Positions 29,198 to 36,679 of a DNA stretch of 36,679 nt are shown here, piece by piece. Each line of letters opens with the position of its first letter. Position 1 is the first letter of the stretch. The position numbers and the translations under genes are program-made. The DNA comes from a bacterium (lineage in GTDB: Bacteria > Bacillota > Clostridia > Christensenellales > SUG1161), in NCBI GenBank assembly GCA_029006015.1, contig JAQXFY010000065.1, positions 1 through 36,679 on the forward strand, read 5' to 3'. A model generated the notes under the pieces. That model worked only from the letters and a program-made list of their open reading frames with translations, made no database searches and was not told the DNA's origin.

Positions 29198-30451
29198 TTA
29201 ATTCAGGAAGCCCTTGTAATTGCGAACCAGCATCTGGCTTTCCAACTGCTTACTGGTTTCAAGCGCTACGCTGACCATAATCAGGATGGAAGACGCGCTA
29301 AAGATTTGCTGCAGGCCAGATCCTGCGGAAAACAGCAACGGAATAATCGCCACAATGGACAGGAAGATGGCGCAGAAGAACGTCAACCTTCCCGAAATGC
29401 GCTTGATGTACTCCGTCGTCGGTTTGCCCGGGCGGATCCCCTGCACAAACCCACCATACTGCTGCAGGTTCTTGGCGATATCCTGCGGGTTGATGGTGAT
29501 GGAGGTATAGAAGAACGTAAACGCGAAGATCAGCAACATGTACAGGACAACATAGATCCATCCGCCCGAAAGATACCGGTTGACAAAGTTATAAAAGCCG
29601 GTTCCCGGGAAGAACTGCGCGATCAAACGCGGGAACGTCAGGAAAGAGATCGCGAAGATGATCGGCAACACGCTGGCGGAATTGACCTTCAGCGGCAGAT
29701 GGGTGGATTGCCCACCATAAAGCTTGCGCCCTTTCTGCTGCTTGGCGTATTGCACCGGTATGCGCCGCACGCCCAGGTCGATAAAGGTAATCAGGGCAAT
29801 CAGCGCAATCGCGCCGGCAGCAATAATGGCATACATCCAGGGGTTGCTCGCCCACGTCTTATAAATCTGCACGATAATGCTGGGCAGACGGGCCACAATG
29901 CTGACAAAGATCAGCAGGCTGATGCCGTTGCCGATACCTTTTTGCGTGATCTGCTCACCCATCCACATGACAAGCGCCGCACCGGTTGTTACCGTAAAGG
30001 CAATGACAATGTAGGTAAACCAGTTGGCCTTTTCAACCAGCAAGCCGTTCTGGTTCAGGGTGACGATAAACCCAATGGCTTCGATCAAAGCCAATCCAAT
30101 GCTGGAATAGCGCGTAATGGCATTCAGCTTCTGGCGGCCATTTTCATCTTCCTTGGCCATCCGCTCCAAGGCGGGAATGGCCACCGTTAGCAGCTGGATG
30201 ATGATGCTGGCCGTGATGTAAGGCGAAATGCCGAGCGCAAACAGCGTGAAGTTTGCGAACGAACCACCCGAGATGATGTCCATCAACCCAAACAGGGGGT
30301 TTTCGGCCACCAGTGTTTGCATCACTTCGGAACTAACACCAGGCACCGGAATCCAGCATCCAAGCCGGTAAATGAACAGTACGATAAGCGTAAAAATAAT
30401 CTTTTTACGCAATTCCGGGATTTTCCAGGCATTACGGAGTGTCTGCAACAT
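29198..30451 (-). CDS. secY: preprotein translocase subunit SecY
   Basis: IPVPGV; GGSFANFTLFALGISPYITASIIIQLL; multiple TM segments; downstream of rplO. Confidence 0.97.
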   Translation of the reverse strand: MLQTLRNAWKIPELRKKIIFTLIVLFIYRLGCWIPVPGVSSEVMQTLVAENPLFGLMDIISGGSFANFTLFALGISPYITASIIIQLLTVAIPALERMAKEDENGRQKLNAITRYSSIGLALIEAIGFIVTLNQNGLLVEKANWFTYIVIAFTVTTGAALVMWMGEQITQKGIGNGISLLIFVSIVARLPSIIVQIYKTWASNPWMYAIIAAGAIALIALITFIDLGVRRIPVQYAKQQKGRKLYGGQSTHLPLKVNSASVLPIIFAISFLTFPRLIAQFFPGTGFYNFVNRYLSGGWIYVVLYMLLIFAFTFFYTSITINPQDIAKNLQQYGGFVQGIRPGKPTTEYIKRISGRLTFFCAIFLSIVAIIPLLFSAGSGLQQIFSASSILIMVSVALETSKQLESQMLVRNYKGFLN

Positions 30452-30452
30452 G

Positions 30453-30896
30453 TTAAATCACCTCGGCGGACCCACCCGCTCCTTCAATTTTTGCTTTCGC
30501 AGATTGGCTGAACGCATTGGCTTTTACCGTTAATTTACGCGTTAACTCGCCATCACCCAGGATTTTGATGCCGTCCATCGCTTTGCTGACCACACCGGTG
30601 GACAGAAGCAGTTCGGGCGTTACCTCGGTGCCATCCTCAAACCGCTCCAGAGCGCTGACATTAACACCCGCATATACCTTGGTAAAACGGCTGTTGGAGA
30701 ACCCGCGCTTGGGCAGACGGCGGTTGATGGGCATCTGGCCGCCTTCAAAGCCGATGCGCACGCCGCCACCCGAACGGGCCTTCTGCCCCTTATGCCCGCG
30801 CGTAGCGGTTTTTCCCATACCGGAGCCAATGCCGCGGCCAACGCGGCGGCGCTCCGTGCGGGAGCCGGGGGCAGGTTGCAACTCGTGTAATTTCAT
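30453..30896 (-). CDS. rplO: 50S ribosomal protein L15
   Basis: [44 protein letters not shown]. Confidence 0.98.
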   Translation of the reverse strand: MKLHELQPAPGSRTERRRVGRGIGSGMGKTATRGHKGQKARSGGGVRIGFEGGQMPINRRLPKRGFSNSRFTKVYAGVNVSALERFEDGTEVTPELLLSTGVVSKAMDGIKILGDGELTRKLTVKANAFSQSAKAKIEGAGGSAEVI

Positions 30897-30911
30897 ACCG
30901 ATTCCCTCCGA

Positions 30912-31097
30912 TTATTCCGCAACAGGCTCGCAGGTAACCAGATGGCGCACACGGAAAACCATGCCGCGGATCATCTCGTTGTCCTCATGCACGACGCTCT
31001 GACGGATTTTCTTGAGGCCCAGCGCTTCGACGGTGGCCTTTTGCTTTTGCAGGCAACCGTTTGTGCTCTTGATGAGCGTGATCTTCACCTTAGCCAT
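30912..31097 (-). CDS. rpmD: 50S ribosomal protein L30
   Basis: KVKITLIKSTNGCLQKQKATVEALGLKKIRQSVVHEDNEMIRGMVFRVRHLV. Confidence 0.96.
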   Translation of the reverse strand: MAKVKITLIKSTNGCLQKQKATVEALGLKKIRQSVVHEDNEMIRGMVFRVRHLVTCEPVAE

Positions 31098-31110
31098 CGA
31101 TCATCCCTCC

Positions 31111-31614
31111 TCAGCCCTGCAGCCGTTCAACCGGAAGGCCGCGCAACTTGGCGGTTTCCTCCGCGGTTTTCAGCTGCTTAAGCGCCTCAATGGTGGCCTT
31201 GACGCAGTTGATGGGGTTGTTGGAGCCATAGGATTTGGAACGGATATCCTTAATCCCGGCAAGCTCCAGCACCGCACGAACCGGGCCGCCTGCGATAACG
31301 CCGGCGCCTTCCTCGGCCGGAAGCAGCAACACATGGCCGCTGCCAAAACGTCCTTCCACACGGTGGGGGATCGTTGTTCCGACGGTCGCAACCTTGACCA
31401 TGTTCTTTTTGGCATCTTCGATGCCCTTGCGGGTAGCTTCCATGGTTTCACTGGCCTTGCCGATGCCGCAGCCTACATGGCCGTTGCCATCGCCAACCAC
31501 CATCAAAACGCTCCAACGGAAGTTTTTGCCGCCCTTGACAACCTTTGCCACGCGGTTGACCGCTACTTGGCGATCCTTAAGATCCAGCGTGGAAGCATTA
31601 ATTCTCTCCTGCAT
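31111..31614 (-). CDS. rpsE: 30S ribosomal protein S5
   Basis: [41 protein letters not shown]. Confidence 0.98.
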   Translation of the reverse strand: MQERINASTLDLKDRQVAVNRVAKVVKGGKNFRWSVLMVVGDGNGHVGCGIGKASETMEATRKGIEDAKKNMVKVATVGTTIPHRVEGRFGSGHVLLLPAEEGAGVIAGGPVRAVLELAGIKDIRSKSYGSNNPINCVKATIEALKQLKTAEETAKLRGLPVERLQG

Positions 31615-31632
31615 GGAACAAACCCTCCCGTC

Positions 31633-32001
31633 TTAGAAGTTCAACCCGGCTTCACGGGCCCCGGCGGCAACTTCCGCCACACGCCCCGTGTACAGGTAAC
31701 CGCCGCGGTCAAACACAACGGCCTCTATGCCCTTTTCCTTGGCACGCTCGCCAACGCGCTTGCCAACCAGATGGGCAACGCCCTTCTTATCCAGATCCTT
31801 GATCTGATCGCGCAGGTCAGCTTCCATGGACGAAGCCGAAACCAGGGTATGCCCGGCCAGGTCGTCGATGATCTGCACATAAATATGGTTGGTGCTGCGG
31901 TAAACATTCAGGCGCGGGCGCTCCGCCGTGCCGGAAATACGCTGGCGCACGCGGTTGTGGCGCACTTTGCGCAATTCATTTTTATCTGGCTTGCTGATCA
32001 T
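31633..32001 (-). CDS. rplR: 50S ribosomal protein L18
   Basis: [68 protein letters not shown]. Confidence 0.98.
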   Translation of the reverse strand: MISKPDKNELRKVRHNRVRQRISGTAERPRLNVYRSTNHIYVQIIDDLAGHTLVSASSMEADLRDQIKDLDKKGVAHLVGKRVGERAKEKGIEAVVFDRGGYLYTGRVAEVAAGAREAGLNF

Positions 32002-32016
32002 GTTGCCACTCCCCCG

Positions 32017-32571
32017 TTATTTCTTGCCGCCCTTACCGCCAGCCTTGCCCGCTTTCAGACGAACCACTTCGTCCTTATAACGGATGCCCTTGCCGTGATA
32101 CGGCTCCGGCGGACGGATACGGCGAATGCAAGCGGCGATTTCACCAACCTGCTGCTTATCGATGCCCTTAACCACGATCTGGTTCTGCGCGGGCACTTCC
32201 AGCGTGATACCAGCCTGCTCCGGAATCTCCACAGGATGGGAGAAGCCGATTTGCAGCGTCACCTTATTGCCCTGCTTCTGGGCGCGGTAACCCGTGCCAA
32301 CCAGTTCCAGCGCACGCTCATAGCCCGTGGTAACACCCGTCACCATGTTGAAAATCAACGCGCGGGTCAAACCGTGCAGGGCGCGGTTTTCCTTTTCATC
32401 GTTGGGCCGGGAAACCGTTACTTCGCCATCTGCCTGCGCGATGGTCATCGCGGGGGCAAATTTCTGGGTCAGCGTTCCCTTCGGGCCCTTTACCGTTACG
32501 GTATTATCCCCAGCCACGGTAACCGTAACACCGGCGGGGACCTTGACCGGCATCTTGCCGATTCGAGACAT
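32017..32571 (-). CDS. rplF: 50S ribosomal protein L6
   Basis: [42 protein letters not shown]. Confidence 0.98.
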   Translation of the reverse strand: MSRIGKMPVKVPAGVTVTVAGDNTVTVKGPKGTLTQKFAPAMTIAQADGEVTVSRPNDEKENRALHGLTRALIFNMVTGVTTGYERALELVGTGYRAQKQGNKVTLQIGFSHPVEIPEQAGITLEVPAQNQIVVKGIDKQQVGEIAACIRRIRPPEPYHGKGIRYKDEVVRLKAGKAGGKGGKK

Positions 32572-32598
32572 TGTGTTTACACCTCCGTCTAACTTGGC

Positions 32599-32997
32599 TT
32601 ACCAGATGTAAGCCAGCACTTCCCCGCCGACACCCTCGGTGCGGGCATCGCGATCGGTCATGATGCCCTTGGACGTCGAGAGAATGGCAATGCCCAAGCC
32701 ACCCAGCACCTTCGGGATTTCATCGCGGCCGGCATATACGCGCAGGCCGGGCTTGGAAATCCGCTTAAGGCCGGTGATAACACGCTCGCGGTCAGCACCA
32801 TATTTCAGGGTAAGGACCATGTTGGGCCCCTGAGCATCGTTTTGCAGTTCTACGCCTTTGATATACCCTTCCTGCAGCAAAATCTGGGCAATCGCCTTTT
32901 TGATACGGGAAGCCGGCACAACCACCGTTTCACGCCGGGTCACCAGCGCGTTGCGGATGCGCGTGAGCATATCGGCAATGGGATCGGTAACCACCAT
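32599..32997 (-). CDS. rpsH: 30S ribosomal protein S8
   Basis: [63 protein letters not shown]. Confidence 0.98.
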   Translation of the reverse strand: MVVTDPIADMLTRIRNALVTRRETVVVPASRIKKAIAQILLQEGYIKGVELQNDAQGPNMVLTLKYGADRERVITGLKRISKPGLRVYAGRDEIPKVLGGLGIAILSTSKGIMTDRDARTEGVGGEVLAYIW

Positions 32998-33026
32998 GTC
33001 AAATGCCTCCTTTCACTACGCCGCCG

Positions 33027-33212
33027 TCACCAGCTGGCCTTCTTGACACCGGGAATCTGGCCCTTGTAGGCCAACTCACGGAAGCAAATGCGGCAGATGC
33101 CATATTTCCGAAGCACCGCATGGGGGCGGCCGCACAGGCGGCAGCGCGTATAAGCGCGGGTGGAAAATTTAGGAGTGCTCTGCTGCTTGTTAATCAGGGC
33201 TTTTTTGGCCAT
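33027..33212 (-). CDS. rpsN: 30S ribosomal protein S14 type Z
   Basis: [61 protein letters not shown] (two CxxC). Confidence 0.97.
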   Translation of the reverse strand: MAKKALINKQQSTPKFSTRAYTRCRLCGRPHAVLRKYGICRICFRELAYKGQIPGVKKASW

Positions 33213-33225
33213 TTCCGTTTCCTCC

Positions 33226-33768
33226 TTACTGTTGGGCGAAGGGCATGCCGAGAAGACGCAACAGCTCGCGTGCCTCCTCGTCGGTCTTGGCCGTGGTTAC
33301 AAAGATGATATCCATGCCGCGGATCTTTTCTACTTTATCATACTCGATTTCCGGGAAAATCAGCTGTTCCTTGATACCCATGGCATAGTTGCCGCGGCCA
33401 TCGAAGGAGGTGGCGGACACTCCGCGGAAGTCGCGTACCCGGGGCAGAGCGATGTTGATCAGCTTATCACAGAACTCATACATCCGCTCCCCGCGCAGCG
33501 TTACCTTGGCGCCAACGCTCATCCCCTCGCGCAGCTTAAAGTTGGCGATGGAACGGCGGGCTTTGGTAACCAGCGGTTTCTGGCCGGCAATGATGGTCAG
33601 GTCGCGCACAGCGGCTTCAAGCAGCTTGGGGTTATCGCGCGTATCGCCAAGGCCCATGTTGATAACGATCTTATCCATCTTGGGCACCTGGTTGATATTC
33701 TTATAACCAAAGCGCTGCTCCAGCGCCGGAACGGCTTCCTTGAGGTATTTATCCTTTAAACGGCTCAT
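33226..33768 (-). CDS. rplE: 50S ribosomal protein L5
   Basis: [63 protein letters not shown]-type sequence. Confidence 0.98.
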   Translation of the reverse strand: MSRLKDKYLKEAVPALEQRFGYKNINQVPKMDKIVINMGLGDTRDNPKLLEAAVRDLTIIAGQKPLVTKARRSIANFKLREGMSVGAKVTLRGERMYEFCDKLINIALPRVRDFRGVSATSFDGRGNYAMGIKEQLIFPEIEYDKVEKIRGMDIIFVTTAKTDEEARELLRLLGMPFAQQ

Positions 33769-33789
33769 CGTTTACTCCCTCCCGGCCCG

Positions 33790-34149
33790 TCAGCCCAAAT
33801 CCGCGCCGCAATGCTTGCACACGCGGGTTTTCTTGTCGCCATCCAGCTTGTGCTGGATGCGGGTCGGCTTCTTGCACTTTTCGCAGTACAGCATTACCTT
33901 GGAGGCGCTGATGGGCATTTCGCGCTCGATGCGCCCACCTTCCTGCTGCTGGCCATTCTGGCCGCCGCGCGCACGGGTATGGCGGATGCGGATGTTGACA
34001 CCTTCCACCACCACGGTGCCAGCCTTGGGGCTGGCCGAAAGCACCTTGCCGATTTTAGCGGTATGGTTGCCTTCCTTATCGCGCAGGTTAGCATCACTGC
34101 CGGAAATGACCATCACGGTATCGCCTTTTTTAACATGCAATGTGTTCAT
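33790..34149 (-). CDS. rplX: 50S ribosomal protein L24
   Basis: LHVKKGDTVMVISGSDANLRDKEGNHTAKIGKVLSASPKAGTVVVEGVN; CxxC ... CKHCGAD tail. Confidence 0.97.
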   Translation of the reverse strand: MNTLHVKKGDTVMVISGSDANLRDKEGNHTAKIGKVLSASPKAGTVVVEGVNIRIRHTRARGGQNGQQQEGGRIEREMPISASKVMLYCEKCKKPTRIQHKLDGDKKTRVCKHCGADLG

Positions 34150-34164
34150 CGTGATGTCCTCCCC

Positions 34165-34533
34165 TTACAGCACTTCGGGCGCCAGCGATACAATCTTCAT
34201 GTAATCGCGGTCGCGAAGTTCGCGCGCCACGGGCCCAAAGATACGGGTGCCACGGGGCTGCTTTTGATCGTTGATAATAACAGCGGCATTGTCATCGAAA
34301 CGGATGTAGCTGCCGTCCGGACGGCGGATGCTCTTAGCGGTGCGAACGATAACCGCCTTGACCACTTCGCCTTTTTTCACCACGCCACCGGGCGTGGCGG
34401 TCTTAACGGAAGCCACGATGGTATCGCCAATGCCCGCCGTTTTGCGGAAGGAACCGCCCAGCACACGGATGCACATAATTTCCTTTGCGCCCGTGTTGTC
34501 GGCCACCTTCAGCCGGGTTTGCGGTTGAATCAT
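34165..34533 (-). CDS. rplN: 50S ribosomal protein L14
   Basis: [56 protein letters not shown]. Confidence 0.98.
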   Translation of the reverse strand: MIQPQTRLKVADNTGAKEIMCIRVLGGSFRKTAGIGDTIVASVKTATPGGVVKKGEVVKAVIVRTAKSIRRPDGSYIRFDDNAAVIINDQKQPRGTRIFGPVARELRDRDYMKIVSLAPEVL

Positions 34534-34557
34534 GGTCTATACCCTCCTCGTGTGGCC

Positions 34558-34839
34558 TTACTTCGCCTTTTCGATAATCTCGACCACGCGCCAGCGTTTT
34601 TCCCTGGACAGCGGCCGGGTTTCCATTACGCGGACGCGGTCACCCACGCCGCAGGCGTTCTCTTCATCATGGGCCTTCAGCTTGATGGTGCGGTTAACGA
34701 TCTTGCCGTACAGCGGATGCTGCACGCGCGTTTTCATCTGCACAACAACGGTTTTATCCATCTTATCGCTGATTACCGTGCCCACACGGACTTTGCGCAT
34801 GTTGCGCTCTTCGGACATGAACGCTCCTCCTCTCATCAC
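34558..34839 (-). CDS. rpsQ: 30S ribosomal protein S17
   Basis: [70 protein letters not shown]. Confidence 0.98.
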   Translation of the reverse strand: MMRGGAFMSEERNMRKVRVGTVISDKMDKTVVVQMKTRVQHPLYGKIVNRTIKLKAHDEENACGVGDRVRVMETRPLSREKRWRVVEIIEKAK

Positions 34840-35039
34840 TGCGCCTGCGTTTTGAGCTCACGCTCGCGCAGGATGGTCTTGACGCGCGCAATGTCCTTGC
34901 GGCACTGGCGGATCGTCATCGGGTTGTTCAACTGGCCGATCGCCATTTGAAAGCGGAGATTGAACAGCTCGGATTTGAGCGTCTGCTCGCGCTCGGTCAG
35001 TTCGGCCGTCGACATCTCATGGAACTGCTTAGCCTTCAT
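34836..35039 (-). CDS. rpmC: 50S ribosomal protein L29
   Basis: [60 protein letters not shown]. Confidence 0.97.
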   Translation of the reverse strand: MKAKQFHEMSTAELTEREQTLKSELFNLRFQMAIGQLNNPMTIRQCRKDIARVKTILRERELKTQAQ

Positions 35040-35472
35040 TGCGCTCACCGCTCCCTTCGGCTGCCTTGGTATCTTCGCGCTTGACAATCTTACAGGTTAC
35101 CGGCAGCTTATGGCTGGCCAGGCGAAGCGCTTCACGCGCAGTGGCCTCATCCACGCCGGCAATTTCAAACATCACGCGATCGGGGCGGACAACAGCCACC
35201 CAGTATTCCGGGGAGCCCTTGCCCGAACCCATGCGGGTTTCTGCCGGCTTTTGCGTTACCGGCTTATCCGGGAAAATCTTAATCCAAACCTGGCCGCCAC
35301 GCTTGATGAAACGGGTCATCGCGATACGGGCCGCCTCGATCTGTTGACTGGTCACCCAGCCGGGCTGCGTCGCCATCAAGCCAAATTCGCCGTTAGAAAC
35401 GAAGTTACCCCGGTTGGCGCGGCCCTTCATGCGCCCGCGGAATACGCGGCGGCGCTTGACGCGCTTGGGCAT
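35029..35472 (-). CDS. rplP: 50S ribosomal protein L16
   Basis: [91 protein letters not shown]. Confidence 0.98.
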   Translation of the reverse strand: MPKRVKRRRVFRGRMKGRANRGNFVSNGEFGLMATQPGWVTSQQIEAARIAMTRFIKRGGQVWIKIFPDKPVTQKPAETRMGSGKGSPEYWVAVVRPDRVMFEIAGVDEATAREALRLASHKLPVTCKIVKREDTKAAEGSGERNEG

Positions 35473-35479
35473 CAACATA

Positions 35480-36151
35480 TCATTTCCCTCCCTCTTTGGC
35501 GGGCTTGTTCACCTTGGGGAGAACCTGGCCCTTGTAAATCCAGACCTTGCAGCCGATGCGGCCATAGGTGGTATGCGCCTCGGCAAAGCCGTAATCGATA
35601 TCCGCACGCAAGGTTTGCAGCGGAATGGATCCCTCATGATAATGCTCGGTCCGGGCAATTTCAGCGCCGCCCAGACGGCCGGACACCATGGTCTTGATAC
35701 CCTTGGCGCCACCCTTCATGGCACGCTGCATCGCCATTTTCATCGCGCGGCGGAAGCTGGTACGCTTTTCCAGCTGCGCGGCGATGTTTTCGGCCACAAG
35801 CTGCGCATCGACATCGGCGTTACGGACTTCGACGATGTTCACGATAGCCGTACGGCCGGCGCCCAGCTTGCCTTCGACCTCTTTTTTCAGCGCCTCGATA
35901 CCGGCGCCGCCGCGGCCAATGATGATGCCCGGGCGGGCGGCATGAATGTTAAAGATAACGCGGTTGTTGGCGCTGCGCTCAATCTCGATGTGCGAGATAC
36001 CAGCCGCGTAGAGCTTTTTCTTTAAATACTCGCGGAGCTGGAAATCTTCCACCAGGTTGTCGGCAAAATTCTTTTTACCGGCGTACCAGCGGGTATCCCA
36101 GTTTTTAATCACGCCAACGCGCGCGCCGTGAGGATTAACTTTCTGGCCCAT
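35480..36151 (-). CDS. rpsC: 30S ribosomal protein S3
   Basis: [67 protein letters not shown]. Confidence 0.98.
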   Translation of the reverse strand: MGQKVNPHGARVGVIKNWDTRWYAGKKNFADNLVEDFQLREYLKKKLYAAGISHIEIERSANNRVIFNIHAARPGIIIGRGGAGIEALKKEVEGKLGAGRTAIVNIVEVRNADVDAQLVAENIAAQLEKRTSFRRAMKMAMQRAMKGGAKGIKTMVSGRLGGAEIARTEHYHEGSIPLQTLRADIDYGFAEAHTTYGRIGCKVWIYKGQVLPKVNKPAKEGGK

Positions 36152-36175
36152 CAGGTTCCCTCCCAGTTCTATCGA

Positions 36176-36562
36176 CTACTTGATCGTGTCGAGCACCACG
36201 GTGATGTGGCTGCTGCGCTTTTTGATGACATCCATGCGGCCACGGGCACGCGGCACGCCACGGCGCTGCGTCGGCCCCTGACCCGCGTACACTTCCGCAA
36301 CATACAACGTGGAAGGATCCAGGTTCAAGTTGTTTTCGGCGTTGGCCATGGCCGATTTGATCAGCTTGGTCACAACAGGCGTAGCCGCCTTGGGGGTATA
36401 CATCAGGATGCCAAGGGCCTCCTGGACGGGCTTGCCACGGATCAGATCGATGACGATCTTAACCTTGCTAGCCGAAAGATGGACGTATTTCAGGCTGGCG
36501 CGCGGGCGCATGTCCTTGGTTTGGGCACGCTTGGCCGCCTTTTCTCTTTCACGGGTTGCCAT
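36176..36562 (-). CDS. rplV: 50S ribosomal protein L22
   Basis: RASLKYVHLSASKVKIVIDLIRGKPVQEALGILMYTPKAATPVVTKLIKSAMANAENN; ends in TAG. Confidence 0.98.
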   Translation of the reverse strand: MATREREKAAKRAQTKDMRPRASLKYVHLSASKVKIVIDLIRGKPVQEALGILMYTPKAATPVVTKLIKSAMANAENNLNLDPSTLYVAEVYAGQGPTQRRGVPRARGRMDVIKKRSSHITVVLDTIK

Positions 36563-36577
36563 CGTTTTCCCTCCCCT

Positions 36578-36679
36578 TTACTTGGACTTCGAGGCCTTGT
36601 CGCCGCTATGCCCGCGGAACAGGCGGGTGGGGGCGAACTCGCCCAGCTTATGGCCAACCATATCCTCCGTGATGTAAAC
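36578..36679 (-). CDS. rpsS: 30S ribosomal protein S19 (C-terminal part, runs off the window)
   Basis: Minus-strand [33 protein letters not shown]. Confidence 0.95.
   Translation of the reverse strand, partial: VYITEDMVGHKLGEFAPTRLFRGHSGDKASKSK

Noticed and set aside
29069-30190. 373-aa plus-strand ORF
   Set aside because: Antisense to secY; low-complexity, highly polar composition typical of shadow ORFs.
31012-32592. 526-aa plus-strand ORF across L30/S5/L18/L6
   Set aside because: Runs antisense through several conserved ribosomal genes and their junctions; shadow ORF.
1-36679. CRISPR array, rRNA, tRNA or intact IS/prophage
   Set aside because: I saw no regularly spaced direct repeats, rRNA/tRNA-like sequence, or complete transposase/integrase genes in the window.

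Overview
The window is from a Firmicutes-like (Clostridia-type) bacterial chromosome. The right half, about 19.7-36.7 kb and all on the minus strand, is a canonical ribosomal superoperon: rpsS(partial)-rplV-rpsC-rplP-rpmC-rpsQ-rplN-rplX-rplE-rpsN-rpsH-rplF-rplR-rpsE-rpmD-rplO-secY-adk-map-KOW-infA-rpmJ-rpsM-rpsK-rpsD-rpoA-rplQ, then ecfA1-ecfA2-ecfT-truA and rplM-rpsI. The left half holds a murG-like gene with a small membrane protein, a TetR/cation-antiporter operon, an MFS/GT-C-like membrane protein pair, and an nfeD-floA-(Pro/Gln-rich membrane protein)-LytTR regulator operon divergent from an AgrC/Spo0B-type histidine kinase. It also holds a large parallel beta-helix protein, a cupin-XRE/potABCD polyamine-type transport operon, and a reverse-type rubrerythrin. 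The observations most worth checking are: (1) an in-frame TAG in rplQ (L17), exactly where a Tyr is expected, followed by an intact conserved 35-aa L17 C-terminus; (2) a 41-aa N-terminal remnant of a serine recombinase between potD and rubrerythrin, absent from the ORF track; (3) tandem operator-like palindromes between a good promoter and the cupin-XRE/pot operon; (4) a TetR operator overlapping its own -10 box; (5) a flotillin/NfeD operon that carries a LytTR response regulator, with its probable kinase divergent. I did not see a CRISPR array, rRNA, tRNA or intact mobile element. All calls come from reading the sequence; no database searches were run.
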